Shown one piece after another: positions 8,466 through 16,916 of a DNA stretch of 44,483 nucleotides. Within the stretch, counting starts at the first letter, position 1. Each line of letters opens with the position of its first letter. Source of the DNA: JBNKEI01 sp050288705 (GTDB lineage Bacteria; Myxococcota; Myxococcia; Myxococcales; UBA5297); contig JBNKEI010000019.1 of assembly GCA_050288705.1 (NCBI GenBank), positions 1 to 44,483 on the forward strand, given 5' to 3'. Made by a program: the position numbers and the translations under genes. Below the pieces are notes generated by a model, which did not search any database, was not told where the DNA came from, and was given only the letters and a program-made list of their open reading frames with translations.

Positions 8466-8512
8466 CCGTACATCCCCCCTTAGCCCTGCGTTTTTAAGTA
8501 ACCCAATAAATC

Positions 8513-10276
8513 TTATTGTACACTTTCTAGCTCAATCCAGAAAGTCGATCCTTCTCCAATTTTGCTTTCTACCCCTACCGTACCATTCATGGCTTCGGTT
8601 AGATGCTTGACTATAGAGAGCCCAAGCCCAGTACCTCCAACATCTCTAGAACGCCCTACATCAACTCGGTAAAACCGCTCGAACAGGCGTTCAATGTGCT
8701 GGGGCGCAATTCCTGGGCCATTATCCTTAACCAATAGACGCACCTTATGACCTGGAACAATTTGCGAGTAGGTTTGGATTTGACTTCCTTGGGGGCAGTA
8801 CTTCACAGCATTATCAACCAAATTTGAAAGAATTTGCTCCAAAGCACGCCGGTCAGCCATAACTTGAATATGCTCACCAACCTGATGATTTAGATTGATA
8901 TTTTTGCGACGCGCAATCTCCCAAAAAAAATGAATGTTTTGCTCCACAGCGTGTAAAAGCTGTAGCGGCTCTAACGACAAACGAAGCTCGCGAGACTCGA
9001 TTTTGGCCAACTCCAGAAGATCATCCACCAAGCTTTGCATGCGCTTGGCATTACGGTCGATTATCTCCAAAAATTCCTGTCTAAACCGTGCATCGTCGTC
9101 AGGACAAGAAAACAGGGTTTCGCAGGCGCAGCGAATAGAAGCCAACGGTGTTCGCAGCTCATGCGACACGTTAGCCACAAAATCTCGTCGTAGAGATTCC
9201 AACATGCGAATAGCAGTGACATCAACCAACACACACAATACTGAGCCCGGTTGCCTTGTTAAGGGCAAGGCCCAAGCCATTATGCGGCGCGGTTTGATGC
9301 CCCCCAACTCTATTTCCGCGGATTTTGTAAAGAAACCTGCCCGGGCTTGTTGAAGTAATCCCTGGAGTTCGGTGTTTCGAATAACTTCCAAAGGAGTCCG
9401 CCCTCGCGGATCGACCCCTAACATTAGCATTTCTCGTAATGCGGGATTCACGTGCTCAATCAACCCTTGAGCATCAATTACCAACACCCCCTCCTGCATT
9501 GATTCGAGCACCCCTTGCAGCAAGTCTCGCTCCCCTTTTAATCGCTGGAGAGCGTCTAAGGTACTGGCCGCGAGTTTGTCGATGGCTTTGCCTAGAACAG
9601 CTAATTCATCATCCCCCTGGATTCGTGAGCGAATACTAAGCTCGCCTCCAGCCATGCGCTGAGCTGAAACTGCCAGGCGACGCAGTAAATCGGTCGAGGA
9701 ATGAGCTGCCAAAGCAGAAATCACTCCCACAATGGCCAATCCTACCAGTGCAAAAACCAACAGCAATCTATGCCACTGAGCAACTCCTTCTTTCACCTTC
9801 TCCAGGGATAATGCCAGCCTAACCACCCCTGTGCCTTCGTCAAAAGGAACCGCCACGAACATATGCGACTGTTGATCGTCTACTCCCGAAGCATACCCCT
9901 TAGCTAGGGCGGTAGCTACTTCCGCTTCTATCAATTGTGGGGAGGAATTTTCTCCGCTTCCCTGTCCGGTTGTCGAATAGCTCAGGGAATCGCCCAGCAA
10001 AACGCCATTACTACGGTAGATACTAACTCGCGATTCAGTTAGCCGGCCTAATCGTACGGCCAACCTTTTCCAACTAGGCTCATTTTCGGATTCTTTCCCG
10101 GTCGACTTTCTTAATACTTTGGCCGCAAGCCTAGCTCGAATCCAGAGATCATTATGAACACTGTTTTGCAGGTGTTTTTCCAACACCGGGGCCAAAAAAA
10201 TTTCTGCCCCCCCTAAAGCGACTGTAAAAATGCTTAACGAAACTAAAAAGAACCGACCTCTTACACCCAACCTCAT
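8513..10276 (-). CDS. phoR: Phosphate regulon sensor histidine kinase PhoR
   Basis: A 587-residue membrane kinase that senses phosphate supply, in E. coli through PstSCAB and PhoU, and phosphorylates PhoB. The order is: membrane helix about 8-30, periplasmic domain, second helix about 170-192 (LLLVFALVGLAIVGVISALA), HAMP about 193-240, PAS about 250-350 (MQEGVLVIDAQGLIEHVNPA), HisKA with His372 in VANVSHELRTPLASIR, then the ATPase with LVDNAVKYCPQG, VKDNGPGIAP, RFYRVDVGRS and GGTGLGLSIVKH. The periplasmic domain is larger than in E. coli PhoR, which has almost none; this long form is common outside gammaproteobacteria. It starts 6 bases after phoB. Confidence 0.95.
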   Translation of the reverse strand: MRLGVRGRFFLVSLSIFTVALGGAEIFLAPVLEKHLQNSVHNDLWIRARLAAKVLRKSTGKESENEPSWKRLAVRLGRLTESRVSIYRSNGVLLGDSLSYSTTGQGSGENSSPQLIEAEVATALAKGYASGVDDQQSHMFVAVPFDEGTGVVRLALSLEKVKEGVAQWHRLLLVFALVGLAIVGVISALAAHSSTDLLRRLAVSAQRMAGGELSIRSRIQGDDELAVLGKAIDKLAASTLDALQRLKGERDLLQGVLESMQEGVLVIDAQGLIEHVNPALREMLMLGVDPRGRTPLEVIRNTELQGLLQQARAGFFTKSAEIELGGIKPRRIMAWALPLTRQPGSVLCVLVDVTAIRMLESLRRDFVANVSHELRTPLASIRCACETLFSCPDDDARFRQEFLEIIDRNAKRMQSLVDDLLELAKIESRELRLSLEPLQLLHAVEQNIHFFWEIARRKNINLNHQVGEHIQVMADRRALEQILSNLVDNAVKYCPQGSQIQTYSQIVPGHKVRLLVKDNGPGIAPQHIERLFERFYRVDVGRSRDVGGTGLGLSIVKHLTEAMNGTVGVESKIGEGSTFWIELESVQ

Positions 10277-10282
10277 TACGAA

Positions 10283-10981
10283 TTAACTTTCTTCTGGCGA
10301 AGCTGCAAAGCGGTATCCCACTCCGCGCACAGTTTCGACGTAATTTCCAGCGCGACCTAGCTTCTCACGTAGCCGCTTTACATGGGTATCAACTGTACGC
10401 GTGGTTATAGCAGCTTCTATGCCCCATACGTCGTCTAGTAATTGATCACGAGTCTGTACCCGATCACGCCGCTCTAGCAAGGTGGACAGCAATTTGAATT
10501 CTAGAGCAGTAAGCTCCACTGGTTTACCATCGACTGATACTCGGTGCGCCTCACGATCGAGGTACAAACAACCGAACGTAATGGTCGATGTATCGGCAAC
10601 CAAAGGAGCTGTACTCCGTCGTAGCAACGCCGCCACTCGAAGAACCAGCTCTCTTACACTGAATGGCTTGACTACATAATCGTCAGCCCCCAGTTCAAAT
10701 CCCACCACGCGGTCAACTTCTTCCCCGCGTGCGGTAAGCATGATTATCCGTACCCCGCGGGTAACCGAGTTTATTTTTAGAGCCTTGCATACTTCGAACC
10801 CCGAGATATCGGGGAGCATTACATCGAGAAGCACCAAATCGGGCATCTGCCTTTGCACATGTGCAAGTGCTTCCTGGCCATCAGAAGCGACCTGAACCTG
10901 GTAGCCCGCTTGGCGGAGATTGTACGACACCAACTGTTGGAGATCTTTTTCATCCTCGACCACCAGAACTGTCTGCGCCAT
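10283..10981 (-). CDS. phoB: Phosphate regulon response regulator PhoB
   Basis: A 232-residue OmpR/PhoB-type transcription factor. The receiver shows VVEDEKD, phosphoacceptor Asp in LVLLDVMLPDISG, the switch Thr in MLTARGEE and Lys in DDYVVKPFSV. The C-terminal winged helix shows LTALEFKLLSTLLERRDRV, the recognition segment TRTVDTHVKRLREKLG and the wing VETVRGVGYRFA. It would bind the Pho boxes between pstS and pstB. It lies directly downstream of pstA and just before phoR, so phosphate uptake and its regulators form one unit on this strand, which should give positive feedback under phosphate starvation. Confidence 0.96.
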   Translation of the reverse strand: MAQTVLVVEDEKDLQQLVSYNLRQAGYQVQVASDGQEALAHVQRQMPDLVLLDVMLPDISGFEVCKALKINSVTRGVRIIMLTARGEEVDRVVGFELGADDYVVKPFSVRELVLRVAALLRRSTAPLVADTSTITFGCLYLDREAHRVSVDGKPVELTALEFKLLSTLLERRDRVQTRDQLLDDVWGIEAAITTRTVDTHVKRLREKLGRAGNYVETVRGVGYRFAASPEES

Positions 10982-11007
10982 TGCACATGCCTCACTATGT
11001 ATAGATA

Positions 11008-11850
11008 TCAGTTGGTACTAAACTTTTGTCGGGTAAAAAATCGGGCGACCAGGTTCAGGCTTCCCACCAACAAAAGAAGCACCAGCGCTGCGCTCCATGC
11101 TTTTTGATGCCATTCTTCATAAGGGCTAATAGCGTAATTAAAAATCTGCACAGTTAGGCTAGCGGTGGGCTGATTAGGGTCAAAATTCCAGTATTGATTA
11201 TTTAGCGAGGTAAAGAGCAAGGGAGCGGTTTCCCCCATAGCCCGGGAAATAGCCAGCAACACGGCGGTGGCAATGCCGGAAAGAGCAGTTCGTAAAACCA
11301 CCCGCAAAGAGGTTTTCCACTCGGGAACCCCTAATGCCAAGGAAGCTTCCCGTAGCGCCCGAGGAACGAGCCTAACCAATTCTTCGGTTGCCCGGGCAAG
11401 AGTGGGAACCATCAGCAATCCGAGAGCAAAGCCACCCGCCAAAGCAGAAAAATGTCCCAAAGTTACTACTACCAAGCCGTAAGCAACTATTCCCACTACA
11501 ATTGAAGGAACTCCCGCCAAGACTTCGGCAGTAAAGCGCACGGCCTTGCCGATTCGACCGTCCCCTTTTTCTGCTAAAAAAACACCCGCGCCAATGCCAA
11601 AAGGCAAACCGAACAAGCAAGATAAAAGCACCAGATAGAGAGTGCCTACAATGGCGTTAGCCACTCCTCCTCCCGGTTCTCCTACGGGAGCAGGAAGCTC
11701 GGTAAAAAACTGCCAGTTTAGTCCTTTTATGCCTTCGGAGATCACTAACCACATTAGGGAAACTAGTGGAACCAGAGCAATAACTACTGCCAGGCCACAA
11801 ATAAGTGTAGCTAACATGTCAGCAGTCAAACGCCAACGTAAGCCTCTCAT
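11008..11850 (-). CDS. pstA: Phosphate ABC transporter permease PstA
   Basis: A 280-residue inner-membrane permease that, with PstC, forms the phosphate channel energised by PstB. Six hydrophobic segments can be counted, the first at MLATLICGLAVVIALVPLV. The permease coupling loop is in EELVRLVPRALREASLALG, followed by WKTSLRVVLRTALSGI, where the ATPase docks. An AGAGGTG ribosome site lies before the ATG. It follows pstC by 48 bases and is 26 bases before phoB. Confidence 0.95.
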   Translation of the reverse strand: MRGLRWRLTADMLATLICGLAVVIALVPLVSLMWLVISEGIKGLNWQFFTELPAPVGEPGGGVANAIVGTLYLVLLSCLFGLPFGIGAGVFLAEKGDGRIGKAVRFTAEVLAGVPSIVVGIVAYGLVVVTLGHFSALAGGFALGLLMVPTLARATEELVRLVPRALREASLALGVPEWKTSLRVVLRTALSGIATAVLLAISRAMGETAPLLFTSLNNQYWNFDPNQPTASLTVQIFNYAISPYEEWHQKAWSAALVLLLLVGSLNLVARFFTRQKFSTN

Positions 11851-11898
11851 CGCGCACCTCTTCTAGAGAATTTGTACCTTGGTAGGCTCATAGGGGGG

Positions 11899-12864
11899 TC
11901 ATGCCCGCTTGGGCCGCACCACCGCGTGCATTAAAAGCCGAGCACAAGAATTGAGGAGTACAGTTATGCCCAACAAAACCAAAGCCAATCCCGCCAAGGC
12001 ACCCACGTGAATATCACCGGTAGCTTCGGCAAACTCATTGGCGATGATAGAAGGAAGGGAATAACCAGGCGCAAATAGCGAGGCACTGATTTGCGGAGAA
12101 TTTCCAATCACCATGGTAACTGCCATGGTTTCTCCCAGCGCTCGGCCTAGCCCCAAAAGAGCAGCTCCAAAAATACCGGTACGACTATAAGGCAAAATAA
12201 CTTTCCGAATAGCCTCCCAGCGAGTGGCTCCTAAAGCTAATGCGCCTTCGCGTAAAGGACGGGGAACCGTCTTCAGCACCTCCAAGGATACTGAAGCAAT
12301 AGTTGGAAGAATCATTATTGCCAAAACCAAGCCGGCGGCGAGAAAACCTAAACCCAGTGGTGGTCCCTGAAACAAAGGGATAAAACCTAGGGTTTCGCTC
12401 AGCGCCGGCTCTACAGTGTCACGCAGCCAAGGTACGAGCACAAAAAGTCCCCATAAACCGTAGACTACGCTGGGTATAGCGGCAAGAGTCTCTATACTAA
12501 AAGAAACCACCGGACGAATACGCGCAGGGGCCATTTCCGACAAAAACAGCGCCACGCCGATAGAAACTGGCAGAGCCAACAAAATGGCCAGTGCGCTAGT
12601 TACCAGGGTTCCGTAAATAAACGGCATCGCGCCGAAAGAATCGGAAACCGGGTTCCAATCAGACCCTAGAAGAAACTGGCCAATCCCGAGATGAGCAAAA
12701 GCCGGGTGGGCGACACCGTACAACCCGATAACAATTATTCCGGCTACTACCAGAACGGCACCGCCCATCGCGTACATAAGAACGAGCCAAACGCAATCGC
12801 CAATTTCAGGGCAAATACGATCGGCAGCGACAGTAGTCGAATTATCGGACATTGGGGAGAGCAA
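11899..12864 (-). CDS. pstC: Phosphate ABC transporter permease PstC
   Basis: A 321-residue inner-membrane permease, partner of PstA. Six hydrophobic segments are visible; the coupling loop is SLEVLKTVPRPLREGALALG followed by TRWEAIRKVILP. The start is interesting: a TTG at 12862-12864 has AAGGT at a good distance (7 bases), while the ATG 12 bases further in does not. I prefer the TTG, which makes the gene overlap the end of pstS by 23 bases and suggests coupled translation. The N-terminal tail before the first helix is short and polar. Confidence 0.94.
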   Translation of the reverse strand: MLSPMSDNSTTVAADRICPEIGDCVWLVLMYAMGGAVLVVAGIIVIGLYGVAHPAFAHLGIGQFLLGSDWNPVSDSFGAMPFIYGTLVTSALAILLALPVSIGVALFLSEMAPARIRPVVSFSIETLAAIPSVVYGLWGLFVLVPWLRDTVEPALSETLGFIPLFQGPPLGLGFLAAGLVLAIMILPTIASVSLEVLKTVPRPLREGALALGATRWEAIRKVILPYSRTGIFGAALLGLGRALGETMAVTMVIGNSPQISASLFAPGYSLPSIIANEFAEATGDIHVGALAGLALVLLGITVLLNSCARLLMHAVVRPKRA

Positions 12865-13870
12865 CTGATTTACCTTGAACTTTAAGAGTTTTTAGTTTCG
12901 CCTCAACTTTTTCCACCACCGACTGAGGAAGTGGGGAATAATCAAGAGCTCCTGCCATGGTTTGGCCACTATGAATCGCCCACCAAAGAAAACGAATGAG
13001 CGCCTCGCCTTTTTCTTTATTGGCCTGATTTTGTCGAAGAAGCAAGTAAGTAAATGATGCCAGCGGGTAGCTTCCCTTGCCAGAGGGATTGACAATCGAG
13101 ACTCTGAAATCATTAGGCATGCTTACTCCCGCTGCCGCCAGAGAAGCGCTTTCTACACCAGGTGCAACGTACTCACCTTCTTTATTGCGAATGGAAGCTA
13201 GAGACAATTTGTTCTGGTGGGCATAAGCCAATTCCACATATCCAATTGCCCCAGGAATCTGTTTGACCAAGCCAGTGACGCCTTCGTTGCCTTTTGCTCC
13301 CAATCCTGATGGCCATTTCACGCTTTTGCCAACCCCTACCTTGGACTTCCACTCTAAAGAAACCTTGCCTAAGTAGTCAGTAAAAATGGCGGTAGTTCCC
13401 GAACCATCAGAACGATGAATTACCGCAATAGCTTTATTGGGCAAAGGAACTCCTGGATTTTCTTTGGCCAGAGCAGAATCGTTCCATTTAGTGATCTTTC
13501 CTAAAAAGATTGCCGATAGTGTTTCCGGACCAAGCTTCAAATTAGAAATCGGAAGGTTATACACAACTGCAACTGCTCCCAACACAGTGGGTATATGAAC
13601 AATATCGGACGCTTTGGAAAGCTCACCATCGTTCATTGGCGCATCAGAAGCACCAAAATCAACTGTACCCTTGATAATTTGCTGAATTCCTCCCCCGGAA
13701 CCGATGGACTGATAATTGAATTGCTCGTTTGGATGTAACTTGTGGTATTTACTGAACCATTTAGAATATAGAGGGTAAGGAAAAGTAGCACCCGCTCCAT
13801 TAATGAGTAGAGTAGTGTCTGCAAAAGCAACTCCCCCAACCAGAGTCATCAAGGCTAGAAGCACTTTCAT
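12842..13870 (-). CDS. pstS: Phosphate-binding periplasmic protein PstS
   Basis: A 342-residue exported phosphate receptor. A clear signal peptide (MKVLLALMTLVGGVAFA) is followed by the ligand-binding motifs INGAGATFPYPLYSKWF, KGTVDFGASDAPM and IHRSDGSGTTAIFTDYL, whose Ser, Asp, Arg and Gly-Thr positions bind phosphate in the E. coli protein. A strong ribosome site, AAGGAG, sits before the ATG. It is the first gene of the minus-strand unit pstS-pstC-pstA-phoB-phoR and has its own Pho box about 48 bases upstream, with a -10-like TTTAAT placed as in E. coli pho promoters. Confidence 0.97.
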   Translation of the reverse strand: MKVLLALMTLVGGVAFADTTLLINGAGATFPYPLYSKWFSKYHKLHPNEQFNYQSIGSGGGIQQIIKGTVDFGASDAPMNDGELSKASDIVHIPTVLGAVAVVYNLPISNLKLGPETLSAIFLGKITKWNDSALAKENPGVPLPNKAIAVIHRSDGSGTTAIFTDYLGKVSLEWKSKVGVGKSVKWPSGLGAKGNEGVTGLVKQIPGAIGYVELAYAHQNKLSLASIRNKEGEYVAPGVESASLAAAGVSMPNDFRVSIVNPSGKGSYPLASFTYLLLRQNQANKEKGEALIRFLWWAIHSGQTMAGALDYSPLPQSVVEKVEAKLKTLKVQGKSVALPNVR

Positions 13871-13901
13871 GGTTTCTCCTTAAAGAGTGAACTTCAGGAG
13901 C

Positions 13902-13935
13902 ATTAAAGCGGCAAGATGTGACAAAATCATGACGA
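13902..13935 (-). promoter_or_regulatory. Pho box and -10 for pstS
   Basis: On the minus strand TCGTCAT-GATT-TTGTCAC (13935 to 13918) is two 7-base half-sites with a 4-base spacer, close to the E. coli Pho box (CTGTCAT and four A/T-rich bases, repeated). Ten bases further is TTTAAT (13907 to 13902), matching the -10 position in PhoB-activated promoters, where the Pho box replaces the -35. Confidence 0.8.
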
Positions 13936-13989
13936 ATTGGTCAAGTTTCTAATGGTTAGCTAATCACAGGGCGCAAAAAAGATCCGTTC

Positions 13990-14023
13990 CCGTCACTTAG
14001 CTGTCACAAAGCAACGATAAAAA
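13990..14023 (+). promoter_or_regulatory. Pho box and -10 for pstB-phoU
   Basis: On the plus strand CCGTCAC-TTAG-CTGTCAC (13990 to 14007) is a second two-half-site Pho box. Ten bases after it lies TAAAAA (14018-14023), a weaker -10 match in the expected place. It would drive the divergent unit pstB-phoU and perhaps rsm22. Confidence 0.75.
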
Positions 14024-14102
14024 CATAGGGAAACACTTATTCTTAAAGCGCCTATTTGAGAATTAGGCGAACGATGAATAAGGGAACAAGGGAAGGTGAA
14101 TC

Positions 14103-14966
14103 TTGGGAGCAATCGTCGAGCCAATTTCCACTAAACAAGCCAAACACCCGGAGACACTTTCATCGCCGTCAGAACGAATTTCATCACCAGCACCAGCAAA
14201 CACCCTATCGCTTCCCTCCAAAATCCAGGTAGGAGATCTGCGCGCCTGGTTCGGAAATACTTTGGCTGTCAAAGGAGTAAGTTTAGAGCTGGCGGAAAAA
14301 CGAGTAACCGCGGTAATTGGTCCTTCGGGGTGCGGCAAATCTACTTTTATTCGCTGCCTCAATCGGATGCACGAAGTAGTTCCGGGAGCGCGAACAGAAG
14401 GTAGAATTCTGCTCGACGGTAGAGATATTTATGAATCACGAGTGAGTGCCGCCTGGCTTCGGCGACGAGTGGGTATGGTTTTCCAAAGACCTAACCCCTT
14501 TCCCACTATGTCGATTGAAGAAAATGTACTAGCAGGGCTGCGGCTAAACGGAGTGAAAGTAGAGGATCCGGCAGGAGTCGCCGAAAAAGCTCTTCGTCAG
14601 GCAGCATTATGGGATGAAGTTAAAGACGGGCTGCGACGTTCGGGAGCCTCTCTTTCCGGTGGTCAGCAGCAACGCTTGTGTATTGCCCGTTGCCTAGCAT
14701 TAGAACCGGACGTTATTCTTATGGACGAACCTTGCTCGGCCTTAGATCCTATTGCTACTGCCCGGGTAGAAGAGCTTATTCATGAACTCAGAGACCGCTA
14801 TACCGTGGTCGTAGTAACTCATAATATGCAGCAGGCAGCTCGGGTAGCCGATTTCACTGCCTTCTTCTACATGGGCGAACTAGTAGAGTATGCTCCTACT
14901 AGTATTTTGTTTACCCAGCCAGCCAGCCAACGTACTGAAGACTATATCACCGGCAGATTTGGATAA
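14103..14966 (+). CDS. pstB: Phosphate ABC transporter ATPase PstB
   Basis: A 287-residue ATPase of the Pst importer. Walker A is IGPSGCGKSTFIRCLNRM, the Q-loop VGMVFQRPNPFP, the signature ASLSGGQQQRLCIARCLA, Walker B DVILMDEPCSALDP and the switch His is in VVVVTHNMQQAARVAD. The start is a TTG at 14103 with GGAAGGTGA in front. It carries about 40 extra Ser/Pro-rich residues before the ATPase core (which begins near KIQVGDLRAWFG), so a shorter start cannot be excluded. It is divergent from pstSCA rather than in the same operon, which is unusual. Confidence 0.95.
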   Translation: MGAIVEPISTKQAKHPETLSSPSERISSPAPANTLSLPSKIQVGDLRAWFGNTLAVKGVSLELAEKRVTAVIGPSGCGKSTFIRCLNRMHEVVPGARTEGRILLDGRDIYESRVSAAWLRRRVGMVFQRPNPFPTMSIEENVLAGLRLNGVKVEDPAGVAEKALRQAALWDEVKDGLRRSGASLSGGQQQRLCIARCLALEPDVILMDEPCSALDPIATARVEELIHELRDRYTVVVVTHNMQQAARVADFTAFFYMGELVEYAPTSILFTQPASQRTEDYITGRFG

Positions 14967-15048
14967 GCCCAGGTGTTTTGTTTTGACATTCACCGGAAAC
15001 TGTTTGCCATGCCGAGAAGTCGTGAACGTCTGCCTTCTTGAGGAATCA

Positions 15049-15741
15049 ATGCCGCGCCAACACACCGATCGAGAATTCGAAGCCGAATTGAAGCAACTGC
15101 GAGAGCAAGTATTGTTAATGGGAGCCCACGTAGAAGAACTGTTACGAGATAGTATTCGTGCTCTTGCGGAAAGAGACAGCAACTTGGCGCGCCAAACAAT
15201 TCCCCTCGACGATCGCATCGATGAGCTGGAAGTAGAAATTGACGAGCGCTGCATGACTATTTTGGCGAGACGCCAACCAGTGGCCTCCGACCTTCGGTTT
15301 CTTACCGTGTCTATGAAGCTGGTTACCGACTTAGAGCGAATTGGCGACCTGGCAGTAAATATTTGCGAGCGAGCATTAGAGCTTAATCAAGAGCCACAAA
15401 TTAAGCCTTATGTAATTCTTCCTAAAATGGCAGAAGCAGTGCAAACCATGCTGCGAGAGGCACTCGATGCTTTTGTTGCTCAAGACGCAGACCGCGCTCA
15501 GCGGGTTATATCTCGTGACTCGCAAGTCGACACTTTTTATGGAGAGATTTTTCAAGAATTGCTTACCCACATGGTACAACAACCTGAATTCGTATTCCAA
15601 GTAACCCGTATTCAGTCAATCGCCAAATATTTAGAACGAATAGGCGACCATGCCACTAATTTGGCGGAAGATGTAGTGTTTATGGTTAAAGGCAAGGATA
15701 TTCGCCACGGGCACGGACGGCCTCTGGCTTCAAAGCATTAG
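15049..15741 (+). CDS. phoU: Phosphate signalling protein PhoU
   Basis: A 230-residue all-helical protein of two three-helix PhoU repeats. The metal-binding motifs are visible: LVTDLERIGDLAVNICERA in the first repeat and SIAKYLERIGDHATNLAEDV in the second. PhoU links Pst transport state to PhoR and keeps PhoR off when phosphate is plentiful. The ATG at 15049 has TTGAGGA upstream; the frame is open back to 14890 but that part overlaps pstB and has no match. It follows pstB by 82 bases. Confidence 0.95.
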   Translation: MPRQHTDREFEAELKQLREQVLLMGAHVEELLRDSIRALAERDSNLARQTIPLDDRIDELEVEIDERCMTILARRQPVASDLRFLTVSMKLVTDLERIGDLAVNICERALELNQEPQIKPYVILPKMAEAVQTMLREALDAFVAQDADRAQRVISRDSQVDTFYGEIFQELLTHMVQQPEFVFQVTRIQSIAKYLERIGDHATNLAEDVVFMVKGKDIRHGHGRPLASKH

Positions 15742-15755
15742 ACTCATGGAACGCG

Positions 15756-16904
15756 ATGGAACGCGATCTAAAAAAGTGGATTCCTCGACTCATAGCCGTA
15801 TGGAGACGAGTCCGAAAGCTTAAAAACGGACCTTCCGATAGGCTTTTGCCTTCGGAATTACAAGAAGTTGCTTCCGCGGTGCGCATTCTTTCTCGGGGAT
15901 TAACCAGAAATCGCCAACTTGCCGGCGCGCGTTATATGGACGACCCTCAACTTTTGGGAGGGTATCTTCTTTTCTATTGGCCCGTGTCTTACGCCCAGGC
16001 ACGCTTGGCTCTAAATGAAGCTCCCGGTGGGTTAGGAAATGTTCTCGATTTAGGAGCTGGACCAGGCCCAGTTTCTTTTGCTTGTCTTGATGCCAAGGCC
16101 GCTGCGGTAACTGCCGCTGATCGTAGTTCTTCCGCTTTGGCTTGGTTGCGCCAATTGGCTGGTGAAGCAGGAGAAGCCATTGCTTTGCGCACTTGGAATC
16201 CGCAGCACGATAGTATTCCGACCGGTTCTTATAACTTAATAACCATGGGGCATTTATTAAACGAACTTTGGCCTAACGCTATAGATGCCACTGAGCGACG
16301 AACACAACTAATCGAACAGGTTTTCTCTTCCTTGAAAGCCAATGGCTCCTTGTTACTAATTGAACCTGCTCTGAGAGAAACTTCCCGCTCTCTTTTGCAA
16401 GTACGCGACTTGCTAGTGGCTCGGGGGTATTCCTTTCGTAGCCCCTGTCTTTTTTCTGGCCCCTGCCCAGCTTTGGATAAAGAAAGTGACTGGTGCCATG
16501 CTGAGCGCAATTGGAACCCTCCTTTGTTAATTCAAACCATTGCCAAGGCGGCCGGATTACATAAAGAAGCACTCAAAATGACCTATTTCTGGGTAGCACC
16601 TAAAGAAAGCACTATTCCTGCCCACCCCGAGGAAATTTTTCGAATTGTTTCCGAGCCCCTGGCTTCCAAAGGTCGTCAACGCTTTATTGGTTGTGGCAAA
16701 AATGGGCGGATAGGACTTTCGCTTCAGGAAAAACACATAACCGCAAGTAATGCAGTTTTTTCTCGACTGGCACGAGGAGAGGTGATTTCGGTAGTAGGCA
16801 CCGAACCACGAGGCGATGGCTTAAGCCTGACTCCACAGAGCATAGTAAGAGTAGTTGCGAGGGCCGGCCAACCAATACCCAATAAAATCAGTATTGAACA
16901 TTGA
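15756..16904 (+). CDS. Rsm22-like SAM-dependent rRNA methyltransferase family protein
   Basis: A 382-residue class I methyltransferase of the Rsm22 family, which in mitochondria is linked to the small ribosomal subunit; the bacterial substrate is not settled. The SAM fold shows LLFYWPVSYAQARLAL ahead of VLDLGAGPGPVSFACLDA (motif I) and NLITMGHLLNELW. The family marks follow: IEPALRETSRSLLQVRDLL and the Cys-containing CPALDKESDWCHAERNWNP. The C-terminal part is a small beta domain. It starts 14 bases after phoU. A tandem copy of ATGGAACGCG at 15746 and 15756 gives two ATGs in different frames; only the second opens this gene. It converges on glcD with a 12-base gap. Confidence 0.8.
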   Translation: MERDLKKWIPRLIAVWRRVRKLKNGPSDRLLPSELQEVASAVRILSRGLTRNRQLAGARYMDDPQLLGGYLLFYWPVSYAQARLALNEAPGGLGNVLDLGAGPGPVSFACLDAKAAAVTAADRSSSALAWLRQLAGEAGEAIALRTWNPQHDSIPTGSYNLITMGHLLNELWPNAIDATERRTQLIEQVFSSLKANGSLLLIEPALRETSRSLLQVRDLLVARGYSFRSPCLFSGPCPALDKESDWCHAERNWNPPLLIQTIAKAAGLHKEALKMTYFWVAPKESTIPAHPEEIFRIVSEPLASKGRQRFIGCGKNGRIGLSLQEKHITASNAVFSRLARGEVISVVGTEPRGDGLSLTPQSIVRVVARAGQPIPNKISIEH

Positions 16905-16916
16905 CTTTTTAGTCTA

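Noticed and set aside
14890..15048. N-terminal extension of phoU
   Set aside because: It overlaps the pstB end, has no PhoU similarity, and the later ATG has a good ribosome site.
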